Shown in pieces: positions 16,613 to 25,239 of a stretch of 64,000 nucleotides of DNA (positions are counted from its first letter, which is position 1; each line of letters starts with the position of its first letter). The DNA lies in NCBI GenBank assembly GCA_017651315.1, contig JAGCDE010000030.1, positions 1-64,000 on the forward strand, given 5' to 3'. A program made the translations under genes and the position numbers. Under the pieces are notes generated by a model. It was not told the origin of the DNA. It saw only the letters and a list, made by a program, of their open reading frames with translations, and did no database searches. The stretch comes from Bacteroidaceae bacterium (GTDB taxonomy: Bacteria > Bacteroidota > Bacteroidia > Bacteroidales > Bacteroidaceae).

Positions 16613-19387
16613 ATGATAAGATTTTTGCGGGGGCTGCTCCTGCTCATTCTCATCGCATCTGTCACGGAAGCCAAGGCACAGCGCGACAGCCTGTGCTACA
16701 GTCTGCTCACATGTGAGCCCGGCCGCCAGATATATGAGCTTTACGGTCACACGGCGATAAGGCAGAAGGATTTCAGGACCGGCACTGACATTGTATTCAA
16801 TTACGGACTCTTTGACTTCAACACTCCTCATTTCATACGCCGTTTCACACTCGGGGAGACTGACTATGTACTTGGATACAGCACTTTCGATTCCTTCTCA
16901 ATGGAGTATCTCCACCGCGGTTCAACAGTTCACGAACAGGTCCTGAACCTCACTCAGGATGAGACGGAAAGGCTCAGGGACCTCCTGCTTGAGAACCTGA
17001 AGCCCCAAAACCGGACTTACCGTTACAATGTGCTGTTCAACAACTGCTCCACCATGGCCATTGACATAATAGAGAAGGCCGTTGAAGGCAGTGTCACCTA
17101 CCCGCATCCGGCGGAGGGACTCACATTCCGGAAACTTCTTGAGGAGAAGACATCTGTAAGGCCATGGAGCCGTTTTGCCGTCAACATGGTGATGGGAGCG
17201 CTCACGGACCTTCCTTTGGAATACAGGCAGGATGCCTTCTCACCTATGAGACTCATGAACCTTGCTGAGAAAGCGGTGATAACCGACACACACTCCGTGA
17301 CAAGACCGCTCTGCCTCCCAGCCACCGAGATTGTCCGGCCCGGAAACGGCGTTGATTTCGGGAAACCGGCTCTGACACCTGTCCAGGTAATGTTCATCAT
17401 TTTAATGGTAACCATAATCATTTCACTGACAGGATGGATTACCGGAAGGATCCTGTGGTTCTATGATATACTGCTGTTCGGTGCTCAGGGGATAGCCGGA
17501 CTGGTCATCGCCACCCTGTATCTTTTTTCGGAACATGCGTCTGTCGATACCAACTGGCTTGTGATCTGCCTTAACCCTCTTCCGCTCATCTTCATTCCTT
17601 TCGCCATCCACAAGATCAGGAAACCGCGGATCTCGATTCTCCTTGTCGCCGAATTCCTGGTGTGTACGTCATTCATAGTGTTCAGCGGCATCATACCCCA
17701 GACATTTGAGAGAGCGGCCATGCTCCTGATAGCTGCATTCGCCCTCAGGGCTTTCAGTGTCAATATCCAGATCATTTGCCGCAGAGTCGCCCCCTCTGAC
17801 AGAAGAGGCTCCATTACCAGATGGCTGAAACGACTCACATCCTCCATATCCCTACTGTTTTTCACATACACGGCCCATTCCCAGACGGTCCAGACCGACA
17901 GTCGTCCCAGGCTCATCGTGGGGATAGTGATAGACCAGCTTGACGGATACCGTCTTGAACGCATGATGCCCGTGTTGAGCGACAACGGGTTCAGAATCTT
18001 CCGCGACAAGGGATTCTGCATGACCGGTGCCACATTCGATTTTGACTCGCCAGACCGGGCATCGGCCATCGCGTCGCTATACACAGGAGCCACCCCTTTC
18101 CAGCACGGGATCACCTCTGTACGGTGGATGAACCGCAAGTCACTGATGACCGCATTCTCCGTCGATGACGACAACTATGCGGGAATCGGCACTATAGAGA
18201 GGAGCTCCCCGTCCAGGCTGCTCGCGTCGAACCTTGCTGACCAGATGAAACTCGGTTCCTCCGGCCGCTCAAAGGTATGTTCAATCGCCATAGAGCGTGA
18301 TGCAGCCATACTGTCAGCCGGACATGATGCGGATGCAGCCATCTGGCTCAGCACCGATAACGCCTCCTGGTGCTCAACCGACTATTACGGCAACATGCCC
18401 CAATGGGTCAGCAGCGGTAATGACAGCACATGGAACAATCCTGAATGGAGAGCCCTCTATTCACCAAGTGTATATATACAGATCCCGTACGGGAGCATGA
18501 GGCTCTTCTCCCACACTTTCCGGAACCGGGACATCAGGGATTACCGCACTTCACCTTTGGCTAATGACAGGGTGACGGAGCTGGCAGTCAAGGCGATTGA
18601 CGGCATGTCGATGGGTTCCGATGACACACCTGACCTTCTCATGCTCACACTCTTTGGCGGCCGTTTCAGCGGTATGCCCGATGCCCCCGACCTCTCCTAT
18701 GAGAATCAGGACATATATATGCGTCTGGACCAGAACATAGCCACGGTAATAGACATGGCAACAAAAAAAGCAGGAACGGACAACGTCCTATTCTTCATAA
18801 CCTCCACCGGATACGAAGAGCCATACCTCATGACCATGGATAACAGCCGCATACCATCCGGAAAGGTTAGCATGGAGCGTACCTGTGCCCTGCTGAACCT
18901 GTTCCTGTCGGCCAAATACGGCGGAGGGAGTTTCATTGACACATATTACATGAATCATATCTTCCTTAACCATAGCATCATTGAGGATAAAGGGCTCTCA
19001 ATGCACGACGTTCTTGAGAACAGCATCGATCTCCTCGTACAGATGAGCGGAGTAAGGAATGTGGTAGCACTGCGCGACCTTATGTCAGTCCTGCCGGATC
19101 TGGAATCGGCACGTAAGCGCAACTCTTTCCACAAGAACTGCTCCGGAGACCTTATCTTGGAGACTCTTCCCGGATGGGATGTGGATGATGAGAAAAACGG
19201 TGTCACTTACAGGCCGAGGCCTGTTTCAGGATCCTTCCCGATAATGCTTTACGGGAACGGCATAAGTGCCGGGATCAGCCACGAGCCTGTATCAGCCTCC
19301 GTATTGGCTCCTACAATCACCTGGCTGATAGGGTATCCGGCTCCGAATGCAGCCATCAGCCCGCCCTTGAAAAAAATCAGGCAATAA
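16613..19387 (+). CDS. Lnb-like lipoprotein N-acyltransferase fused to a degenerate alkaline-phosphatase domain
   Basis: One 924-residue reading frame. Residues 1-22 are a signal peptide. About 25-240 is a periplasmic DUF4105/Lnb_N domain with the putative catalytic pair His46 (YGHTAIR) and Cys145 (FNNCST). About 260-400 has five membrane helices, the plan of Lnb, the enzyme that N-acylates lipoproteins in Bacteroides. A second signal-like hydrophobic segment (404-425) leads into a type I phosphodiesterase/alkaline-phosphatase-like domain (about 432-924). That domain lacks the usual catalytic set: Arg482 falls where PafA-type enzymes have the nucleophile Thr, and FITSTGY (727-) replaces the metal-binding ADHG. 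ATG 16613 is chosen because the earlier TTG lies inside the -7 box. The function of the C-terminal half is unknown. Confidence 0.82.
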   Translation: MIRFLRGLLLLILIASVTEAKAQRDSLCYSLLTCEPGRQIYELYGHTAIRQKDFRTGTDIVFNYGLFDFNTPHFIRRFTLGETDYVLGYSTFDSFSMEYLHRGSTVHEQVLNLTQDETERLRDLLLENLKPQNRTYRYNVLFNNCSTMAIDIIEKAVEGSVTYPHPAEGLTFRKLLEEKTSVRPWSRFAVNMVMGALTDLPLEYRQDAFSPMRLMNLAEKAVITDTHSVTRPLCLPATEIVRPGNGVDFGKPALTPVQVMFIILMVTIIISLTGWITGRILWFYDILLFGAQGIAGLVIATLYLFSEHASVDTNWLVICLNPLPLIFIPFAIHKIRKPRISILLVAEFLVCTSFIVFSGIIPQTFERAAMLLIAAFALRAFSVNIQIICRRVAPSDRRGSITRWLKRLTSSISLLFFTYTAHSQTVQTDSRPRLIVGIVIDQLDGYRLERMMPVLSDNGFRIFRDKGFCMTGATFDFDSPDRASAIASLYTGATPFQHGITSVRWMNRKSLMTAFSVDDDNYAGIGTIERSSPSRLLASNLADQMKLGSSGRSKVCSIAIERDAAILSAGHDADAAIWLSTDNASWCSTDYYGNMPQWVSSGNDSTWNNPEWRALYSPSVYIQIPYGSMRLFSHTFRNRDIRDYRTSPLANDRVTELAVKAIDGMSMGSDDTPDLLMLTLFGGRFSGMPDAPDLSYENQDIYMRLDQNIATVIDMATKKAGTDNVLFFITSTGYEEPYLMTMDNSRIPSGKVSMERTCALLNLFLSAKYGGGSFIDTYYMNHIFLNHSIIEDKGLSMHDVLENSIDLLVQMSGVRNVVALRDLMSVLPDLESARKRNSFHKNCSGDLILETLPGWDVDDEKNGVTYRPRPVSGSFPIMLYGNGISAGISHEPVSASVLAPTITWLIGYPAPNAAISPPLKKIRQ

Positions 19388-19406
19388 TCAGAAAAAAAAT
19401 CACTAT

Positions 19407-19961
19407 ATGGAAAAAAAGTTCATCAGTCTCTCCTATGACCTCATGCTCAAGGACAATGAGGGCAAACTGTACAAATACGAAAGCGCACCCCGCGAAAAAC
19501 CCTTCAGGTTCATAACCGGAATAGGATATGCTCTTGACCTCTTTGAGGAGAATGTGGCAGGTCTTGCTCCTGGTGAAGGTTTCGAATTCCTGATTCCATG
19601 CGAGAAGGCATACGGACAGTATGACGAGCAGAATGTGATTCAGCTTGACAAGGGTATTTTCATGCGTGACGGCCAGTTCGATTCCGAAAATGTCAGGGTA
19701 GGTGCCATAATACCATTGAGTGACGGGCAGCAGACATTCCAGGCTGTCGTCAAGGAGATAGGAAAGGAGAAGGTGACAGTAGATCTGAACCACCCCCTTG
19801 CAGGAGAGGATCTGACATTCAGGGGCACAGTGCTGGAATCACGTCCTGCCACAGAAGAAGAGATTGATTCCATACTTCACCCCAAATGCAAGGGGTGCGG
19901 CGGTAAGGGCGGCTGCTGCGAGAATGAGGGCGGCTGCTGCGGCAACGGATGCTGCGGCTGA
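19407..19961 (+). CDS. slyD: SlyD-like FKBP peptidyl-prolyl isomerase with Cys-Gly tail
   Basis: A 184-residue cytosolic FKBP-type isomerase and chaperone. The split FKBP domain surrounds an insert-in-flap domain (about residues 70-125), as in SlyD, with YALDLFEENVAGL and the IPCEKAYGQYD loop. The last 27 residues contain eight cysteines and many glycines (CKGCGGKGGCCENEGGCC and on), like the metal-binding tail of SlyD, which carries nickel in enterobacteria. It lies 19 bp after the Lnb fusion gene and is probably co-transcribed with it. Confidence 0.9.
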   Translation: MEKKFISLSYDLMLKDNEGKLYKYESAPREKPFRFITGIGYALDLFEENVAGLAPGEGFEFLIPCEKAYGQYDEQNVIQLDKGIFMRDGQFDSENVRVGAIIPLSDGQQTFQAVVKEIGKEKVTVDLNHPLAGEDLTFRGTVLESRPATEEEIDSILHPKCKGCGGKGGCCENEGGCCGNGCCG

Positions 19962-19962
19962 G

Positions 19963-20646
19963 TCAAAGGCGGCAGGAGTCAAGCCATTCAGACAGCTCTG
20001 TCATGGAATGAAGCAGCAGGACAGGTCCCTCGGCCATCAGTATGCTGTCTTCAAGCGGGCCTGTATTGACGGCAACGGTATCAATGCCTGCTGCCACCGC
20101 CGAACGGATCCCGAGAGGGGCGTTCTCCACCACCACCGCCTGGGATGCATCCACCCCGGCTATCTCCAGCCCTTTCAGATACGGGTCCGGAAAGGGTTTG
20201 CCCCTTTCCACATCAAAGGATGTCACCATCCTTTCACGCACAATGTAACCCCTGAAGTCGCGTTGGACACCCTCTATCAGGTTTTTCTGTCCTGAACCGG
20301 TCACGACAAGGAGCTGCAATCCCAAGGCGGACACTTTTCTTATGGCCTCCCTGGCTCCCGGCATGACCCTGGCAGCCGGCATGCTCCGGAACAGACCCGC
20401 CTTGTAACTGTAAATCTCATGTTCCTCCCCGGCGGATGCTGCGCGTCCTCTCTCCCGCATACTGATACGGGATACAGTGTCGTGTCCGGTGGCACCCTCG
20501 TTCAGATAGACATCATGAGTGGTCATCTGCATGCCGAAATGCTCCATGGCCTGCACCCATGCCACTGAATGGTTTGGCATGGAGTCATACAAAACGCCAT
20601 CCATGTCAAACAGGACGGCGTTTTTTCCTTTAAGGGAGAATGGCAT
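19963..20646 (-). CDS. HAD hydrolase, beta-phosphoglucomutase-like
   Basis: A 227-residue HAD-superfamily phosphatase. Motif I is FDMDGVLYDS, motif II LVVTGSG, motif III has the Lys in ERGKPFPDPY, and motif IV is VVENAPLGIRSAVAAG with the acidic metal ligand. A helical cap lies between motifs I and II. The type includes beta-phosphoglucomutases and sugar-phosphate phosphatases; the substrate cannot be read from the sequence. Its start overlaps the pgi stop by one base (TGATG), so it is translated with pgi, which suggests a sugar-phosphate role. Confidence 0.88.
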   Translation of the reverse strand: MPFSLKGKNAVLFDMDGVLYDSMPNHSVAWVQAMEHFGMQMTTHDVYLNEGATGHDTVSRISMRERGRAASAGEEHEIYSYKAGLFRSMPAARVMPGAREAIRKVSALGLQLLVVTGSGQKNLIEGVQRDFRGYIVRERMVTSFDVERGKPFPDPYLKGLEIAGVDASQAVVVENAPLGIRSAVAAGIDTVAVNTGPLEDSILMAEGPVLLLHSMTELSEWLDSCRL

Positions 20647-21998
20647 CAGGCTTGCTTGTTTAGACGCGCCTTGATGTTTTTTGACTCCTCCTCATATCCT
20701 GGCTTGTCAAGCAAAGCGAACATGTTCTTCTTGTAAGCCTCAACTCCAGGCTGGTTGAACGGATTCACTCCAAGCAGATAGCCGCTTATTCCACAGGCCT
20801 TCTCAAAGAAGTAGATAAGCTGTCCCAACCAATATTCAGTCAATTCCGGAACAGTAATGCGGATGTTAGGGACACCTCCGTCAACATGAGCCAGCTGAGT
20901 CCCGAGTTCAGCCATCTTGTTCACCTCGTCAACATGTCTGCCGGCAAGGAAATTAAGCCCGTCCAGGTTTTCGTCATCCTGAGGGACAAGCACAGAATGC
21001 CTGACCTTGTCAATGGAGATGACTGTCTCGAAAATGGTACGCTCTCCCTGCTGGATCCACTGTCCCATGGAATGCAGATCCGTGGAGAAATCGACCGACG
21101 AAGGGTATATCCCCTTGCCGTCCTTGCCTTCGGACTCACCGTAGAGCTGTTTCCACCACTCGCTGAAATAGTGAAGCTTGGGTTGGAAATTCACGAGTAT
21201 CTCGATTTTCTTCCCTTTTCGGTAGAGTGCATTTCGGGCAGCCGCATAGACAGCCGACAGATTATCCTCGAAAGCGACAGCGCCGGAGGTCATTTTCTCC
21301 ATTTCGGCCGCTCCCCTGACAAGCTGTTCTATATCATATCCTGCAACAGCTATAGGCAGAAGTCCTACCGGAGTAAGCACGGAGTAGCGTCCCCCGACGT
21401 TGTCAGGAATAACAAAACTCCTGTAGCCCTCCTTGTCGGCACACGTGCGGGCAGCACCGCGTCTTGCATCGGTTATGGCAACTATGACCCTTCGCGCCGT
21501 CTCCTTGCCGCGTTCCTCCTCACACTGTTTCTTGAGCAGGCGGAAAGCCAACGCCGTCTCCGTGGTGGTCCCTGACTTGGATATGTTAATCACTCCGAAA
21601 CGACGGCCTTTCAGATACTGTGTCAGTTCGAACAGGTAGTCCTCGCTTATGTTGTGTCCGGCAAACAGTATCTGAGGATTCCTTCCGTCATTCACAAGCT
21701 GGACGAAACTGTTTCCGAAGGCCTCAATAACAGCCCTGGCACCAAGATAGCTGCCACCTATACCGGCCACCACGACCACATCGCACTCCTTGCGCAACAC
21801 GGCTGCAGTCTCCCTGATGTCACTTATAAGTGTAGTCTCAAGAGTCCTGGATGCCAAATCCATCCAACCAATGTAGTCATTCCCCTCACCTGTTCCGTGT
21901 TCAAGCATCTCCAGCGCTTTCTTCACTTCCGGTTCAAGAGCCTTGACCTCATCCCATTCCACGAAATCCCGTGTTTTGGAAATATCAACTTTAATCAT
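20646..21998 (-). CDS. pgi: Glucose-6-phosphate isomerase
   Basis: Interconverts glucose-6-phosphate and fructose-6-phosphate in glycolysis. The 450-residue length suits the short bacterial form. Visible signatures are [15 protein letters not shown], the phosphate-binding [10 protein letters not shown], the [14 protein letters not shown] loop, and the C-terminal region [13 protein letters not shown] with its catalytic Lys. ATG 21998 (MIKVDI) is preferred; the frame extends to a TTG at 22007. It is the third gene of lysS-gpsA-pgi-HAD, 11 bp from gpsA. Confidence 0.96.
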   Translation of the reverse strand: MIKVDISKTRDFVEWDEVKALEPEVKKALEMLEHGTGEGNDYIGWMDLASRTLETTLISDIRETAAVLRKECDVVVVAGIGGSYLGARAVIEAFGNSFVQLVNDGRNPQILFAGHNISEDYLFELTQYLKGRRFGVINISKSGTTTETALAFRLLKKQCEEERGKETARRVIVAITDARRGAARTCADKEGYRSFVIPDNVGGRYSVLTPVGLLPIAVAGYDIEQLVRGAAEMEKMTSGAVAFEDNLSAVYAAARNALYRKGKKIEILVNFQPKLHYFSEWWKQLYGESEGKDGKGIYPSSVDFSTDLHSMGQWIQQGERTIFETVISIDKVRHSVLVPQDDENLDGLNFLAGRHVDEVNKMAELGTQLAHVDGGVPNIRITVPELTEYWLGQLIYFFEKACGISGYLLGVNPFNQPGVEAYKKNMFALLDKPGYEEESKNIKARLNKQA

Positions 21999-22009
21999 AT
22001 TCAGCAATG

Positions 22010-23011
22010 TTATTTGAAAGTATCGGTAAGCAGTTTTATCTCTATTACGGGCGAAATATGCTCGTACAATATATTATAGACAGCATCCAGAATCGGCATG
22101 TTGACGCGGTAGCGCTCGTTGATCTCCTTCATGCACTTGGTGCCGTAATAACCCTCGGCAATCATTTCCATCTCAAGTTGTGCAGACTTCACTGAATACC
22201 CCCGGCCTATCATGGTGCCGAAAACCCTGTTGCGGCTGAAGTTGGAATAGCCGGTCACGAGAAGGTCCCCGAGATAGACAGAATCGTTAACGGCCCTGTT
22301 CGGCATGGGACGGGCACTGGCAAGGAACCCGTTCATCTCCTGGATGGCATTCGACATGAGGACAGCCTGGAAGTTGTCACCGTATTTAAGTCCGTTACAG
22401 ATACCGGCCGCTATGGCATAAACGTTCTTCAGGACGGAGCTGAACTCAATACCGGCCACATCCTGGGACACCGAAGTCTTGACGTATGAGTTCGTCAGCT
22501 TGCGCGCTATCATCTGCGCGTTCTCAATCTCCATGCAGCCCACCGTCAGATATGAGAGTCTCTCAAGTGCAACCTCCTCCGCATGGCATGGGCCTGCCAC
22601 CACAGCCACATTCTCCTGTGGAACGCCATAGAACCTGTGAAAGTAGTCAGACATCAGAAGATTGTCATCGGGCACGATACCTTTTATGGCCGAAACAACA
22701 AATTTGTCACGAAGCTTCACCTTGAGCTTCTTCATGCTGCTCTTGAAATAAGGTGAGGGAGTGACGAACATCAGCACCTCGGAATTGTTCACCACCTCGT
22801 TTATGTCCGAAGAGAAGTTGATCCTGTTCACATCAAACTGGATACTCGAGAGGTACGCAGGATTATGCCCCAGACGGATAAAATCAGCGATACGGTCATC
22901 CCTGCGAATGTACCAATTGATGGAATCCTCGGTGGAAAGGAGTATTTTCGCTATTGCGGTAGCCCAGCTTCCGCCACCCATTATCGCCAGTTTTCCTTGT
23001 GGAATAGCCAT
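22010..23011 (-). CDS. gpsA: Glycerol-3-phosphate dehydrogenase [NAD(P)+]
   Basis: Reduces dihydroxyacetone phosphate to sn-glycerol-3-phosphate for phospholipid synthesis. The 333-residue protein shows the Rossmann fingerprint [29 protein letters not shown], and the catalytic Lys region [13 protein letters not shown]. Second gene of the lysS operon, 18 bp after lysS. Confidence 0.95.
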   Translation of the reverse strand: MAIPQGKLAIMGGGSWATAIAKILLSTEDSINWYIRRDDRIADFIRLGHNPAYLSSIQFDVNRINFSSDINEVVNNSEVLMFVTPSPYFKSSMKKLKVKLRDKFVVSAIKGIVPDDNLLMSDYFHRFYGVPQENVAVVAGPCHAEEVALERLSYLTVGCMEIENAQMIARKLTNSYVKTSVSQDVAGIEFSSVLKNVYAIAAGICNGLKYGDNFQAVLMSNAIQEMNGFLASARPMPNRAVNDSVYLGDLLVTGYSNFSRNRVFGTMIGRGYSVKSAQLEMEMIAEGYYGTKCMKEINERYRVNMPILDAVYNILYEHISPVIEIKLLTDTFK

Positions 23012-23029
23012 ATCGGTACAAATGCAGGT

Positions 23030-24538
23030 TCAATCTTTGCTTTCGGGTTTCATCTGAGGGAAGAACAGCACCTCCTGAATGGCCTGCTGCCCTGTCATGA
23101 GCATTACCAGACGGTCTATACCTATACCGATGCCGCTTGTAGGAGGCATTCCGTACTCCAGGGCGCGTACAAAGTCCCGGTCGATGAACATTGCCTCGTC
23201 ATCTCCCTTCTGACTCAGACGCAGCTGGTCCTGGAAACGTTCGTACTGGTCAACAGGATCGTTCAGCTCACTGTAAGCGTTGGCCAGTTCCTTTCCGTTC
23301 ACCATCAGCTCGAAACGCTCGGTAAGCCCCGGCTTTGAGCGGTGCATCTTTGTAAGCGGTGACATCTCGACCGGATAGTCAGTGATGAAAGTAGGCTGTA
23401 TGAATGTGCCCTCACAGGTCTCACCGAATATCTCGTCAATAAGCTTGCCTCTGCCCATGGAAGGAGTTACCTCGACACCGCACTTCCGGGCAGCCTCACG
23501 CATCTCATCCTCACTCATACCTTCCAGGTCAAAACCTGTCTTCTCCTTTATAGCCTCAAGAATAGGCATACGTCGGTAAGGAGCCTTGAAATCGACTTCA
23601 TTCCCGCCAATCTGCACCTTGGTGGTACCGTTGGTCTCAAGCGCGATCTTTTCAAGAAGCTTCTCTGTAAAGTCCATCATCCAGTTGTAATCCTTGTATG
23701 CCACGTAGAGCTCCATACATGTGAATTCAGGGTTATGGTTGCGGTCCATACCTTCATTGCGGAAGTTCTTGCCTATCTCATACACACCCTCGAAGCCACC
23801 GACAATAAGCCGCTTAAGATAAAGTTCCGTAGCTATCCGGCAATAGAGGTCTATGTCAAGAGTGTTATGATGGGTAATGAAAGGACGCGCACTTGCACCG
23901 CCCGGTATAGGTTGCAGGATTGGGGTCTCAACCTCAGTGTAGCCGGCTTCGTCCAGGACGGACCTGAGGGTGCGGATGACCTTGGTACGCTTAAGGAAAG
24001 TCTCCTTGACTCCGTCATTGACCACCAGGTCAACATATCGCTGGCGATAACGCAGGTCGGGATCATCGAACTTGTCGTATGCCACTCCGTCCTTGTACTT
24101 GACAATAGGCAGCGGGCGAAGTGACTTGGAGAGTACAGTCAGTTTTCGGGCATGCACCGTTATCTCACCAGTCTGGGTCCTGAACACGAATCCCTCAATG
24201 CCGATGAAATCGCCTATATCAAGAAGTTTCTTGAACACCTTGTTGTACATCTCCTTGTCCTCATCCGGACAGATGTCATCACGGGTGACATAGACCTGGA
24301 TACGGCCTGTCGAATCCATCAGTTCTATGAACGATGCCTTGCCCATAACGCGTCGGCTCATCATACGGCCGGCTATGCATACCTGTCGCGGCTCTTCGGC
24401 ATCATCCCTGAAACTCTCCTTTATCCCGGCTGCATAAGCGTTTGTAGGATACATCGCTGCCGGATACGGGTCTATGCCCATGGCACGCAACTCCTTCAAA
24501 CTCTCTCTTCTGAATTGTTCCTGATCGCTAAGTTCCAT
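23030..24538 (-). CDS. lysS: Lysyl-tRNA synthetase, class II
   Basis: Charges tRNA-Lys. 502 residues: an N-terminal OB-fold anticodon-binding domain (about 50-150), then the class II core with motif 1 (DEAGYTEVETPIL), motif 2 (GKNFRNEGMDRNHNPEF) and motif 3 (GIGIGIDRLVMLM). Some Bacteroides lysS products carry a C-terminal extension, as I recall; this one ends shortly after motif 3. It heads the operon with gpsA, pgi and the HAD gene. A -7 box TACCTTTG (24574-24567, minus) lies 29 bp upstream, with no good -33 box. Confidence 0.96.
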   Translation of the reverse strand: MELSDQEQFRRESLKELRAMGIDPYPAAMYPTNAYAAGIKESFRDDAEEPRQVCIAGRMMSRRVMGKASFIELMDSTGRIQVYVTRDDICPDEDKEMYNKVFKKLLDIGDFIGIEGFVFRTQTGEITVHARKLTVLSKSLRPLPIVKYKDGVAYDKFDDPDLRYRQRYVDLVVNDGVKETFLKRTKVIRTLRSVLDEAGYTEVETPILQPIPGGASARPFITHHNTLDIDLYCRIATELYLKRLIVGGFEGVYEIGKNFRNEGMDRNHNPEFTCMELYVAYKDYNWMMDFTEKLLEKIALETNGTTKVQIGGNEVDFKAPYRRMPILEAIKEKTGFDLEGMSEDEMREAARKCGVEVTPSMGRGKLIDEIFGETCEGTFIQPTFITDYPVEMSPLTKMHRSKPGLTERFELMVNGKELANAYSELNDPVDQYERFQDQLRLSQKGDDEAMFIDRDFVRALEYGMPPTSGIGIGIDRLVMLMTGQQAIQEVLFFPQMKPESKD

Positions 24539-24566
24539 TGATTGCTTTGTGTAATATCACAATCTG

Positions 24567-24643
24567 CAAAGGTACAAAAAAAAACAATAGCGGCACTTTT
24601 TGCCGACAATCATCGGCTGCAGGCCATCGTGCCTGCAGCCGAT
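24567..24643 (-). terminator. Tandem hairpins ending the lipoprotein gene, abutting the lysS promoter
   Basis: Downstream of the lipoprotein gene (minus strand) come a perfect 13-bp hairpin, ATCGGCTGCAGGC/GCCTGCAGCCGAT (24612-24643), then CGGCA/TGCCG (24591-24605). A run of nine T on the minus strand follows at about 24576-24584. The T-run stops two bases before the lysS -7 box (24574-24567), so termination of one unit and initiation of the next are packed together. Confidence 0.65.
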
Positions 24644-24669
24644 ATCTGACAGCAGATGTCATTCCGGCC

Positions 24670-25218
24670 CTACTTCCCTCCGAACATATTGAAGATGGTA
24701 GAGAGAGACTGCAAGGTGTTGGAAACCCCGGCAGTCGTCTCGGATATCGCCGAAACAGCATTCGACACGTTGTTAACAGCGGTCTGCTGCTGAGCCTGCT
24801 GCGACTGCCCGCTCTGGGCCATAGCCGCGATTCCTGCCGCTGCAATGGCGGACAGGTCAGTACCACCTGCAAGTGTTGCGAGAGTGCTGGTAACAGGATT
24901 TGAAGTCTGCTTGGTAATCAGATTGTTCGAACCCAGGATAAGACCGGCTGCAAAATCCTTGTAGAAACCGCTCTTGTCATCCACACCCTTCAGCCCCTGG
25001 ATACCGTTTACCAGCTGGGCCATGCTGATGATATTGTTCAGATTGGAAAGGTCCACCCTACCGTCAGTGCTATACTGGGAATAGAGGTTCTTCAGGGCTG
25101 CCCCTGAAGCCTGACCGTTGGTTGAGCCGGATGTACCGGATGCTCCTCCGAGCACGCCGCACGATACAGCGAGTACACAAAGTGCGCCTAAAGCGATGAT
25201 TCCAAATAATTTTTTCAT
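24670..25218 (-). CDS. Small Ser/Gln/Ala-rich lipoprotein, unknown
   Basis: About 182 residues. MKKLFGIIALGALCVLAVSCG gives a signal peptide with lipobox LAVSC. A Gly/Ser linker follows, then a predicted helical domain (about 40-100, NLNNIISMAQLVNGIQGLKG). An Ala-rich stretch with Gln runs (QSGQSQQAQQQ) and an amphipathic C-terminus ending FNMFGGK complete it. I do not recognise the family. ATG 25218 is preferred to an upstream TTG. It sits 15-20 bp after the GH97 gene on the same strand and may share its transcript; a terminator follows. Confidence 0.7.
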   Translation of the reverse strand: MKKLFGIIALGALCVLAVSCGVLGGASGTSGSTNGQASGAALKNLYSQYSTDGRVDLSNLNNIISMAQLVNGIQGLKGVDDKSGFYKDFAAGLILGSNNLITKQTSNPVTSTLATLAGGTDLSAIAAAGIAAMAQSGQSQQAQQQTAVNNVSNAVSAISETTAGVSNTLQSLSTIFNMFGGK

Positions 25219-25239
25219 AATCAAATATTTTAAAAAAGG

